Source: an uncultured Roseburia sp. (lineage in GTDB: Bacteria; Bacillota; Clostridia; Lachnospirales; Lachnospiraceae). Taken from it: a stretch of DNA of 13,920 nucleotides. Where the stretch lies: assembly GCA_900548205.1 (NCBI GenBank), contig URJS01000066.1, positions 1-13,920 of the forward strand, given 5' to 3'. The notes below the pieces were generated by a model, which saw only the letters and a list, made by a program, of their open reading frames with translations, made no database searches and was not told the origin of the DNA. The first letter of the stretch is position 1; every line of letters starts with the position of its first letter. Below, one piece after another: positions 1 through 5,322 of this stretch. The position numbers and the translations under genes were made by a program.

Positions 1-26
1 ATTCATTCAAAAAAACTTTCATTTTA

Positions 27-53
27 GACTTGACTTTTAATAGTTAGTCTTTC
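27..53. repeat. Imperfect inverted repeat, possible operator
   Basis: AGACT on the left and AGTCT on the right flank an AT-rich centre, with further partial symmetry (TTGACT against AGTTA). It lies just downstream of a candidate leftward extended -10 (67-72), where a repressor site could sit. MarR-type regulators bind imperfect palindromes of about this size, but symmetry is the only evidence and the gene it might control would be outside the window. Confidence 0.2.
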
Positions 54-66
54 TGTTTTTCTTTTT

Positions 67-76
67 AGTATAACAC
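67..76 (-). promoter_or_regulatory. Possible leftward extended -10 promoter
   Basis: On the minus strand the sequence reads TGTTATACT: a TATACT -10 hexamer (67-72) preceded by the TG of an extended -10 element. No good -35 is visible at 17 bp. It would fire leftwards out of the window, divergent from the promoter at 85-113. No target gene can be seen, so this is tentative. Confidence 0.25.
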
Positions 77-84
77 ACAGTCGC

Positions 85-113
85 TTGACATGGAATCCTC
101 TCTACGTTATTAT
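85..113 (+). promoter_or_regulatory. Sigma-A promoter upstream of the HAD gene
   Basis: TTGACA (85-90, a perfect -35) is followed after exactly 17 bp by TATTAT (108-113, five of six matches to TATAAT). This is the best housekeeping promoter match in the window. The start of transcription would be near 120, giving a leader of about 115 nt before the HAD start codon. That leader carries the hairpin at 134-186. Confidence 0.7.
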
Positions 114-133
114 TTCATTAGCTTATTTTCTAC

Positions 134-186
134 TGCCGCATGAATTTGCGTCAAATCACCGCAAATTCCGCAGCGGTAAATTTTTT
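134..186 (+). terminator. Terminator-like hairpin in the HAD leader (possible attenuator)
   Basis: GAATTTGCG (142-150) and CGCAAATTC (160-168) form a perfect 9-bp stem with a 9-nt loop. CCGC (136-139) and GCGG (173-176) can extend it across an internal loop. A run of six T (181-186) follows two bases after the outer stem base-pairs end, as in a Rho-independent terminator read rightwards. It lies between a strong promoter and the HAD start codon, so it could be an attenuator or could end a short RNA of roughly 70 nt. A small hairpin follows at 197-212, TTTGCC pairing with GGCAAA around a TGAG loop. Confidence 0.5.
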
Positions 187-233
187 GTTTTCACGCTTTG
201 CCTGAGGGCAAATATTTCAGAATGGAGATACCA

Positions 234-1031
234 ATGAAAAAAATTGCTTTTTTTGATGTTGACGGTACACTGACCTCCGAAATCGACGGCTCAATCCCAC
301 AGAGCGCCATTGATGCCATCCGCGAGGCGAGGGCTGCCGGCAATCTGATGTTTATCAATACCGGGCGCTGCTTTCAGCATGTAGAACCACGCTTTCGGGA
401 GATTGGCTTTGACGGCTATATCTGCGGCTGCGGCACGAATATTTACTGCGATGACAAAGAGCTTTTACACATCGGACAGACCCATGAAACGATGATGGAG
501 ATCCTTTATCAGGCAAGAAAAACAGGCATTGACATCGTCTTTGAATCACACAAAGAGATCGCGTTTGACCGCCCGCAGCAGCTGAAAAATCCGGAGGCGG
601 TCAGCCTCTATGAGGACTTCACCGCGCGCGGCTATGTGATGCCGACCGATCTTGAGTCGCCGGATTTTTTATCTGACAAATTTGCTGTCTGGTATGAAAA
701 CCGCCCGCAGCTGGAAGCGTTTCTCTCTGTCAGCGACCGCTACTTTGAATGCATTGAGCGCGGCGGAAATTTCTGTGAATTCGTTCCGCATGGCTACTCC
801 AAGGCAACCGGCATCCAGTATGTACTCGACTATTATCATCTCAATAAAACTGACGCCTACGCCTTCGGAGACAGCAGCAACGACCTTACAATGCTCACCT
901 ATGTACCAAACAGTATTGCCATGGGAAATTCCTATCCCGAAAGCCTCCTGACACTGGTATCCTACGTCACAAAAAATGCCAGTGCGGACGGAATCGCACT
1001 GGCACTGCGCCATTTCGGCTTTATTGCTTAG
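234..1031 (+). CDS. HAD-superfamily IIB (Cof-type) phosphatase
   Basis: A 265-residue cytoplasmic hydrolase. Motif I is FFDVDGTLT, with nucleophile Asp8 and acid/base Asp10. Motif II is NTGR (Thr43). Lys190 fits motif III, and motif IV is GDSSNDLTM (Asp213 and Asp217 for magnesium). The long insert between motifs II and III is the C2 cap typical of Cof/YkrA-type HAD-IIB proteins, and the length is normal for them. The family dephosphorylates sugar phosphates, FMN or similar small molecules; the substrate cannot be read from sequence. The ATG at 234 is chosen because GGAGA lies 5 bp upstream at 224-228; TTG at 198 and ATG at 222 lack a well-placed site. It is the only plus-strand gene here, and its last 11 bp overlap the convergent MATE gene. 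The 3' end also holds the probable MATE terminator (971-1003). Confidence 0.9.
   Translation: MKKIAFFDVDGTLTSEIDGSIPQSAIDAIREARAAGNLMFINTGRCFQHVEPRFREIGFDGYICGCGTNIYCDDKELLHIGQTHETMMEILYQARKTGIDIVFESHKEIAFDRPQQLKNPEAVSLYEDFTARGYVMPTDLESPDFLSDKFAVWYENRPQLEAFLSVSDRYFECIERGGNFCEFVPHGYSKATGIQYVLDYYHLNKTDAYAFGDSSNDLTMLTYVPNSIAMGNSYPESLLTLVSYVTKNASADGIALALRHFGFIA
971..1003 (-). terminator. Intrinsic terminator of the MATE gene, inside HAD
   Basis: GCCAGTGCG (978-986) and CGCACTGGC (995-1003) form a perfect 9-bp GC-rich stem with an 8-nt loop. Read leftwards, the stem is followed by A and then six T. It begins 18 bp beyond the MATE stop codon, a normal position for a Rho-independent terminator, but the DNA also encodes the HAD C-terminal residues Asn248 to Leu256. 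Confidence 0.7.
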
Positions 1032-2313
1032 TCTTAACAAGCATAAAAATCATCACGGCCGCCGTGATCAGCTCTGACGCCGGAAAGGCAAGCCACACAC
1101 CATTTAAGCCAAACAGCGCGGACAAGAGCACCGAGCACACGGGAATGCCCACAAAGCCTCGCAAAACAGACGTTGTAAACGCCTCCTTTGCCTTTTCCGT
1201 GGCGCTCAAAAATCCGGTACCGACGATATTAAAGCCGGCAAATAAAAACCCAATAAAATAAAGCCGCAGCCCGGTATGCGCATATTCCGCAAGCTGCTTT
1301 GAATTTTCACTGTTAAATATCTGCGTCAGTTCTTCCGTGAAGCCATACACCACGCCGATCAAAACGACTGCCAGCACAAGCGCAGTCATTCTTCCAAGTT
1401 TTAAAATCTGCTTTACTGACTTTTGATCTCCCTGTCCGTAATAACGGCTGACCAGCGGCTGCGCGCCCAGCGAAACACCGTTAAACATCGCAACTGCTAC
1501 AAGCGCGTAATTTGCCACAACGCCATATGACGCCACGCCGACATTTCCCGCTATTCCAAGAATCAAAAAATTAAAGGTCGCAGTGATCACGCCGGAGGAA
1601 ATCTCGCCCACAAAGGCAGATACGCCAAGCTGGCAGGAATGCCACAGACGCTTCACTGACGGCGCACAGATTTTCACTTTTACCGTACTGCTCCTGCGCA
1701 AAAAATGTGTGCCGCAGATTAAAATGCTGACAATCGGCGATGCTACTGTCGCAAGCGCCGCGCCCGCAAGTCCAAGTCCCATCGGAAACATAAAAATATA
1801 GTCAAACACAACATTGAACAGACTTCCTGCAAGCGTCGCAGCCATCGCAAGCGAGGGCGCATTGTCATTGCGCACAAACGCCGCGATCACATGATTCATC
1901 ATAAAAAACGGCGTAAACAACAGAAAGATTCTGGTATAATCAATGCCAAGCGCTACAATCTGCGGGTCGCCTCCCATCAATGCAATAATCTTATCAGGAA
2001 TAAAGATTCCCGCAAGCACAAACGGTATGGAGATGATGCAGACAGAGCTTAGGGCATTAAAAAAATATTTTTCCGCAGAGGTCTCTCCCTGCGCCCGCAA
2101 AATAGCGAAGCGCGTTGCCGAGCCAACGCCGACCATCGCCCCGATCGCAAAGATAACACTGTAAAACGGCAGTACCAGATTTAACACGGTAATGCCGTCT
2201 GCTCCCGCCGCTTTCGCAATAAAAAAGGTATCTACGATAATATAACACGAGGTACCAAGCATTCCGAAAATATTTTGTATCACATATTTAAAAAACTGTC
2301 TCGTCGTTGACAT
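1021..2313 (-). CDS. MATE-family multidrug/sodium antiporter
   Basis: A 430-residue, very hydrophobic integral membrane protein expected to span the membrane twelve times, slightly shorter than the usual 440-470 residues. The N-terminal half begins with the NIFGMLGTSCYIIVDTFFI stretch and AGADGITVLNL, the conserved opening of NorM/DinF-type MATE carriers (helices 1 and 2). The matching GVVANYALVAVAMFNGVSLG segment at the start of the second half shows the internal two-fold repeat. MATE proteins export cationic drugs or metabolites in exchange for Na+ or H+; the substrate here is unknown. AGGAG-like sites lie upstream of the ATG. The DUF1934 gene ends 39 bp upstream with no terminator between, so the two may be cotranscribed. 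Its start is unambiguous. Its end overlaps the HAD gene tail to tail. Confidence 0.92.
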   Translation of the reverse strand: MSTTRQFFKYVIQNIFGMLGTSCYIIVDTFFIAKAAGADGITVLNLVLPFYSVIFAIGAMVGVGSATRFAILRAQGETSAEKYFFNALSSVCIISIPFVLAGIFIPDKIIALMGGDPQIVALGIDYTRIFLLFTPFFMMNHVIAAFVRNDNAPSLAMAATLAGSLFNVVFDYIFMFPMGLGLAGAALATVASPIVSILICGTHFLRRSSTVKVKICAPSVKRLWHSCQLGVSAFVGEISSGVITATFNFLILGIAGNVGVASYGVVANYALVAVAMFNGVSLGAQPLVSRYYGQGDQKSVKQILKLGRMTALVLAVVLIGVVYGFTEELTQIFNSENSKQLAEYAHTGLRLYFIGFLFAGFNIVGTGFLSATEKAKEAFTTSVLRGFVGIPVCSVLLSALFGLNGVWLAFPASELITAAVMIFMLVKTKQ

Positions 2314-2352
2314 GATCGTTTTCTTCTCCTTTGCCTCCTGATCAAAAGCCGA

Positions 2353-2802
2353 TTATCTTTCGATTTTAAAATCTCCCGTGTGCTTCGCCTTAATATCCAT
2401 AACGATCTTGCAGTCTGCCATATGCTCATAATTAACCTGAAGCTCATAATCTACCATAACATGAATATCATGCTCTGTCTCGGTGATCTCAACACTGCGC
2501 GTATTTGTTCCTACCAAAAGACTTCCGTACGGCGTATAGTAGTGGGTCATACTGTTTTTATCCTTTTCAAACTGCAGGTGCACATTGGTTCCACCTCTTT
2601 TTGTAATATCAAAGCTGCCCTCTCCAATCTTTACCGCATTCTTTACAGGCTCCTCACTGCCCTCCATGATCTCATCAAAAATAACGTAATGCTTCCCGTT
2701 CTTCTTATAATAATCACCGGAGGTGATCACCTCGATCGGCTCCCCGTCCGGCTCCTCTGAAAATTGTATTCCGCTGATCGTCACCAATACTTCTTTTGTC
2801 AT
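2353..2802 (-). CDS. DUF1934 (YwiB-like) beta-barrel protein
   Basis: A 149-residue soluble protein without signal peptide or membrane segment. It is rich in beta strands and has the hallmarks of the DUF1934/YwiB family: the opening VLVTISGIQ, then a GDYYKKNGKHYVIFDE strand pair, the central TYGSLLVGT-like segment (here YTPYGSLLVGTNT) and a C-terminal strand ending in KIVMDIKAK. The family folds as a small calycin-like barrel and its biochemical role is not established. The ATG at 2802 is chosen because a GGGGAG/GAGG site lies just upstream and homology begins there; the reading frame runs on upstream to 2901, but that part is cysteine-rich, unlike the family, and overlaps promoter and leader sequence. 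It sits between spoIIR and the MATE gene on the same strand. Confidence 0.85.
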   Translation of the reverse strand: MTKEVLVTISGIQFSEEPDGEPIEVITSGDYYKKNGKHYVIFDEIMEGSEEPVKNAVKIGEGSFDITKRGGTNVHLQFEKDKNSMTHYYTPYGSLLVGTNTRSVEITETEHDIHVMVDYELQVNYEHMADCKIVMDIKAKHTGDFKIER

Positions 2803-2844
2803 TTCCTCTCCCCTGTCCAATAAATTCTTTCTCTCTTTGCATCT

Positions 2845-2860
2845 GTGCAGACAACTGCAC
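2845..2860 (-). other. Short perfect hairpin in the DUF1934 leader
   Basis: GTGCAG and CTGCAC form a perfect 6-bp stem around a 4-nt loop, just downstream of the candidate promoter at 2867-2895. No T-run follows in the leftward direction, so it is not a standard terminator. It may stabilise the 5' end of the message. Confidence 0.3.
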
Positions 2861-2866
2861 CAACTC

Positions 2867-2895
2867 ATATTACCTGTTTTTTTTAGAATACGCAA
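2867..2895 (-). promoter_or_regulatory. Candidate sigma-A promoter for DUF1934 and MATE
   Basis: On the minus strand TTGCGT (2890-2895) and TAATAT (2867-2872) are separated by 17 bp. The hexamers match consensus at three and four of six positions, so this is a moderate promoter. It lies in the 112-bp gap between the spoIIR stop and the DUF1934 start and would let the downstream pair be expressed independently of sporulation. Confidence 0.4.
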
Positions 2896-2914
2896 GTCCA
2901 TTCTTACAAAAGTT

Positions 2915-3547
2915 TTATTCTGTCAGCTCATTTAAAAATGTGAGATATTTAAACTCTACCTGATAATCATTTGAGGAGAGCACCCTTTGATATTCCTCCG
3001 GAGAGAGCACCTCCCTAAGCGCTTCCTCGGCGTCCTCATCAACAACCTCATAAACACTGCCGGAAAAGCACATATTCGGATACATGACGCACCACCAGTT
3101 ACGTCCTGCCCCCTCACCGATCACAACCTCCAGAGCACGATAGCTGCCCGCCGGAAAACTATAAGCGCCATACGTTTTAACCGGAAATGACGTGTCCGCA
3201 AGAAATGCCTGCGCCTCGTACGAATACCCCTCTGACCGGATAACCTCCTCCGCCGTCTCTATGATCTCCCCCAGCTGCTGACTTACGATCGCCTCACACG
3301 CCTCCCTGCTCTCGGCGTTTTTCAGCAGCTCCTGCATCCTGCCTCCGACCGCATCCCGCACCTTCAGCTTTAATTCCTGATCGCACACGCTGTCACTGTT
3401 CGCGATCACATGAAACCGCAGCACCTTATCGGCGATACTCTTTTGCAGACGCACACGCTCTGCGTACTGTACGCCCAGAAAAATCACCAATCCTATATGC
3501 ATCACTGCCAATATGTACCACACTGCTTTTTTTCTATCTTCTCTCAT
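2915..3547 (-). CDS. spoIIR: Stage II sporulation protein R (SpoIIR)
   Basis: A 210-residue protein with an N-terminal membrane or signal segment (about residues 9-27) and an extracytoplasmic domain. Signature blocks are RFHVIANSDSVCDQELKLKVRD (residues 44-65) and the GAGRNWWCVMYPNMCF block (146-161), both characteristic of SpoIIR. In Bacillus subtilis SpoIIR is made in the forespore under sigma-F, is secreted into the intermembrane space, and triggers SpoIIGA to process pro-sigma-E in the mother cell. The ATG at 3547 is preceded by a strong GGAGGAG site; TTG at 3571 in the same frame is less likely because it lies upstream of that site. A sigma-F-like promoter ends 25 bp upstream. The gene marks the organism as a spore former. 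Confidence 0.95.
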   Translation of the reverse strand: MREDRKKAVWYILAVMHIGLVIFLGVQYAERVRLQKSIADKVLRFHVIANSDSVCDQELKLKVRDAVGGRMQELLKNAESREACEAIVSQQLGEIIETAEEVIRSEGYSYEAQAFLADTSFPVKTYGAYSFPAGSYRALEVVIGEGAGRNWWCVMYPNMCFSGSVYEVVDEDAEEALREVLSPEEYQRVLSSNDYQVEFKYLTFLNELTE

Positions 3548-3572
3548 ACACGCTCTCCTCCCCCTGTACAAG

Positions 3573-3602
3573 AACTATTTCCAATTTTATCCAGTCCTAT
3601 AC
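3573..3602 (-). promoter_or_regulatory. Sigma-F-type promoter of spoIIR
   Basis: On the minus strand a -35 element GTATA (3598-3602) is separated by 15 bp from a -10 element GGAAATAGTT (3573-3582). The Bacillus sigma-F consensus as I recall it is GywTA, about 15 bp, GGnrAnAnTw, and every defined position is matched. It ends 25 bp before the spoIIR ATG, leaving room for a start point and the GGAGGAG site. The sequence match and the known sigma-F control of spoIIR agree. Confidence 0.75.
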
Positions 3603-3657
3603 ATTTGTTTTAGATGATTTCGGAGAAAGCGTTTCCCCTAAAGGAACAAAAGTGTGC

Positions 3658-3700
3658 TTTTCTGACATAGGATTGCAAAGCAATTTCCTATATCAGAAAA
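3658..3700. repeat. Long inverted repeat between htrA-type gene and spoIIR
   Basis: The arm 3658-3672 pairs with 3686-3700 over 15 bp with one mismatch, and TTGC/GCAA closes the stem above a 2-base bulge and AAA loop. The mismatch (C3666 against A3692) becomes a G-U wobble in leftward RNA, so the hairpin is complete only in that transcript. Its outer arm overlaps the T-run of the adjoining terminator. A smaller GGAGAAA/TTTCCCC hairpin lies nearby at about 3622-3638. It could be an extra terminator, an RNA-processing structure or a dispersed intergenic repeat. Confidence 0.55.
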
Positions 3701-3733
3701 AACCGCAGCATGCCGAACGCACACTGCGGTTTT
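3697..3733 (-). terminator. Intrinsic terminator of the HtrA-type gene
   Basis: Read leftwards, AAAACCGCAG (3724-3733) pairs with CTGCGGTTTT (3699-3708), giving a stem with a GC-rich core. The 15-nt loop can pair further (TGTGC with GCATG, two wobbles). It ends in six T. It starts 27 bp beyond the protease stop codon and separates that gene from spoIIR. Confidence 0.8.
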
Positions 3734-3760
3734 CCCTATCACTTTTCAAAAGTATCTGTC

Positions 3761-5203
3761 TTATGAGGTTCGCTTGCCAAGCGTCACCTGTATGGTCTGC
3801 TCGACATAGCTTCCGTCTGAAGCCCGAGCAACCACAACGTCCACGGTATCTCCTGCTCTGTAATACTGCATCCGCTGCGACAGCTCCTGCATGGAGCTTA
3901 CGCTTCTGCCGTCAAAAGTCGTGATAATATCTCCAACCTGAATACCTGCCTGCTCTGCTGCAGACCCTGCCGTCACCTGTCTGACGGAAACACCGGTCGG
4001 CATCCCATATGCTTCGGCAACATCAGTCGTCACATCTACGCCCGCCACCCCAAGAAACGCGCTCTCCGACGAATCGACCTTCTCCTTTGTGATCAGGTCC
4101 TCAATGATCGGGCTTGCCGTACTGATCGGAATCGCATAGCCAATGCCCTCGACATCGGTATCGGCGTATTTTACCGAATTGATACCAATCACCTCTCCCG
4201 ACGCATTCAGCAGCGCACCGCCGCTGTTTCCCGGATTGATTGCCGCATCTGTCTGAATCAAATCTGCGGTATAATTCGTGTTGCTACCGGAATCGGAAAC
4301 AGATACCTTACGGTTCAGGGCGCTGATGCAGCCAGTCGTTACCGACTGTCCGTAACCAAGCGCGTTGCCGATTGCAATCGATGCCTCTCCTACCTTTAAG
4401 GAATTGGAATCGCCGAGCGTTGCCACCTTAAGCTTTCCGCGTGTCTCCTCCTGAATGCCAGAAATCGGTATCTGGATCACAGCGAGGTCTGTGGAAGGAT
4501 CTGTGCCCCGCACCTCTGCACTTGCCGTAGAGCTGTCCACAAAAGTAACCGTCAGGCTGTTCGCACCCTCCACCACATGGTTATTCGTTACCACATAAAG
4601 ATACTCGTCATTCTGACTGATAATGATTCCTGAGCCAAAGCTTGGCACCTCATAGGACTGTCTGCCCCAAAGGCTCTGATACTCGGCAATGCTTAAATTC
4701 GTGATCGCCACGATCGACGGCATTACCTCCTCAACAATATCCGAAACATCTGTCGCCACATAATTCGATGAGGTTGAGGTCGACTTCACTCCGCCCGTAT
4801 CGGATTGACTTAATACGCCGCCCGATGTATCTACCGTCTTGCTATCTGGTTGAAAGATCGCTCCCGACGCCAGATGCACACCCTCGATCACTGTACCTGC
4901 AACAAGCCCGAATACTAACGCAAGCGCGGCGCACTTTGCAAGCTTTGTGCCAAAGCCTCCGGGTTTTCTTGGTTTCTTTGGCTTCTTGCCGCCATTTTGC
5001 GGCGCGCCTGCCGTCTGATAAAAATGCTCCTGATAGGCGCCTGATGTATTCTGATAACCATTTGCCGTATACGCTCCTGTATTTGCTCCGTTTCCGTTAT
5101 TCCCATTCCCTCCCGTATAGCTCTGATCATACGAATAGAAGGAATCGGAAGACTGTCCATTATTCTGATTCTGATTCTGATTTTGATAATTATTCTGATC
5201 CAT
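3761..5203 (-). CDS. HtrA/DegP-type membrane-anchored serine protease with PDZ domain
   Basis: A 480-residue S1C-family protease. Residues 1 to about 83 are a cytoplasmic tail rich in Gln, Asn, Gly and Tyr, ending in a Lys/Pro/Arg cluster. One membrane helix follows (about 89-108), then an extracytoplasmic trypsin-like domain with the full triad: His209 in TNNHVVEG, Asp239 in STDLAVIQ and Ser327 in NPGNSGGALL. A single PDZ domain covers about 380-478. The layout matches HtrA/HtrB/YyxA of Gram-positive bacteria, which degrade misfolded secreted proteins at the membrane and are often controlled by envelope-stress two-component systems. The ATG at 5203 has an AGGGG site 7 bp upstream; the in-frame GTG at 5224 would include that site in the coding region. 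It has its own terminator and a 119-bp upstream gap, so it is probably a single-gene unit, although it lies just downstream of the glycan genes. Confidence 0.93.
   Translation of the reverse strand: MDQNNYQNQNQNQNNGQSSDSFYSYDQSYTGGNGNNGNGANTGAYTANGYQNTSGAYQEHFYQTAGAPQNGGKKPKKPRKPGGFGTKLAKCAALALVFGLVAGTVIEGVHLASGAIFQPDSKTVDTSGGVLSQSDTGGVKSTSTSSNYVATDVSDIVEEVMPSIVAITNLSIAEYQSLWGRQSYEVPSFGSGIIISQNDEYLYVVTNNHVVEGANSLTVTFVDSSTASAEVRGTDPSTDLAVIQIPISGIQEETRGKLKVATLGDSNSLKVGEASIAIGNALGYGQSVTTGCISALNRKVSVSDSGSNTNYTADLIQTDAAINPGNSGGALLNASGEVIGINSVKYADTDVEGIGYAIPISTASPIIEDLITKEKVDSSESAFLGVAGVDVTTDVAEAYGMPTGVSVRQVTAGSAAEQAGIQVGDIITTFDGRSVSSMQELSQRMQYYRAGDTVDVVVARASDGSYVEQTIQVTLGKRTS
5162..5185 (-). repeat. 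Hexanucleotide repeat encoding Gln-Asn units
   Basis: Three perfect ATTCTG units and one variant ATTTTG lie in tandem at the start of the protease gene. On the coding strand they give alternating Gln and Asn codons. As the unit is six bases, slippage would alter tail length without shifting the frame. Confidence 0.6.
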
Positions 5204-5265
5204 GACGTTTCCCCTTTCCTCCACAAGACTTTGTTCTCCTTGTGATATGGTAAAGTTTATCGTTT

Positions 5266-5283
5266 AATTGTGTTTGAATTGTG
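5266..5283 (-). promoter_or_regulatory. Direct repeats upstream of the protease gene, possible activator site
   Basis: Minus strand CACAATT occurs twice, 11 bp apart (5277-5283 and 5266-5272), about 65-80 bp before the protease ATG. Tandem heptamers at one helical turn are typical of OmpR-family response regulators. No convincing sigma-A hexamer pair is visible in the gap, which would suit an activator-dependent promoter. The proposal rests on the repeats alone. Confidence 0.3.
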
Positions 5284-5322
5284 ACAAAAATATCAAAATT
5301 CTATGATTTCTAAAAATAATCC

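Noticed and set aside
1052..1068. Perfect ATCACGG/CCGTGAT palindrome as a terminator for HAD
   Set aside because: No T-run follows in the rightward direction. In the leftward direction it is followed by T5 but lies inside the MATE coding region before its stop codon, so it is noted only as a palindrome.
1021..2313. The MATE protein as the Wzx-type flippase of the glycan locus
   Set aside because: MATE and Wzx both belong to the MOP superfamily, but the opening motifs are of the drug-exporter type, and the gene is separated from the glycan cluster by htrA-type, spoIIR and DUF1934 genes plus a terminator.
2803..2901. N-terminal extension of the DUF1934 gene to 2901
   Set aside because: The added 33 residues are unlike the family and overlap promoter and leader sequence; the ATG at 2802 has a good ribosome binding site.
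4915..5226. A TTG-started minus-strand frame overlapping the HtrA start, preceded by AAGGAG
   Set aside because: Its product is dominated by Ile-Arg repeats created by reading the hexamer repeat in another frame, so I take it as a by-product of the repeat, despite the plausible ribosome binding site.
5290..5322. Possible terminator after the membrane protein gene
   Set aside because: Only a weak AT-rich stem (ATCA/TGAT) before a T-run is visible, too unstable to call.
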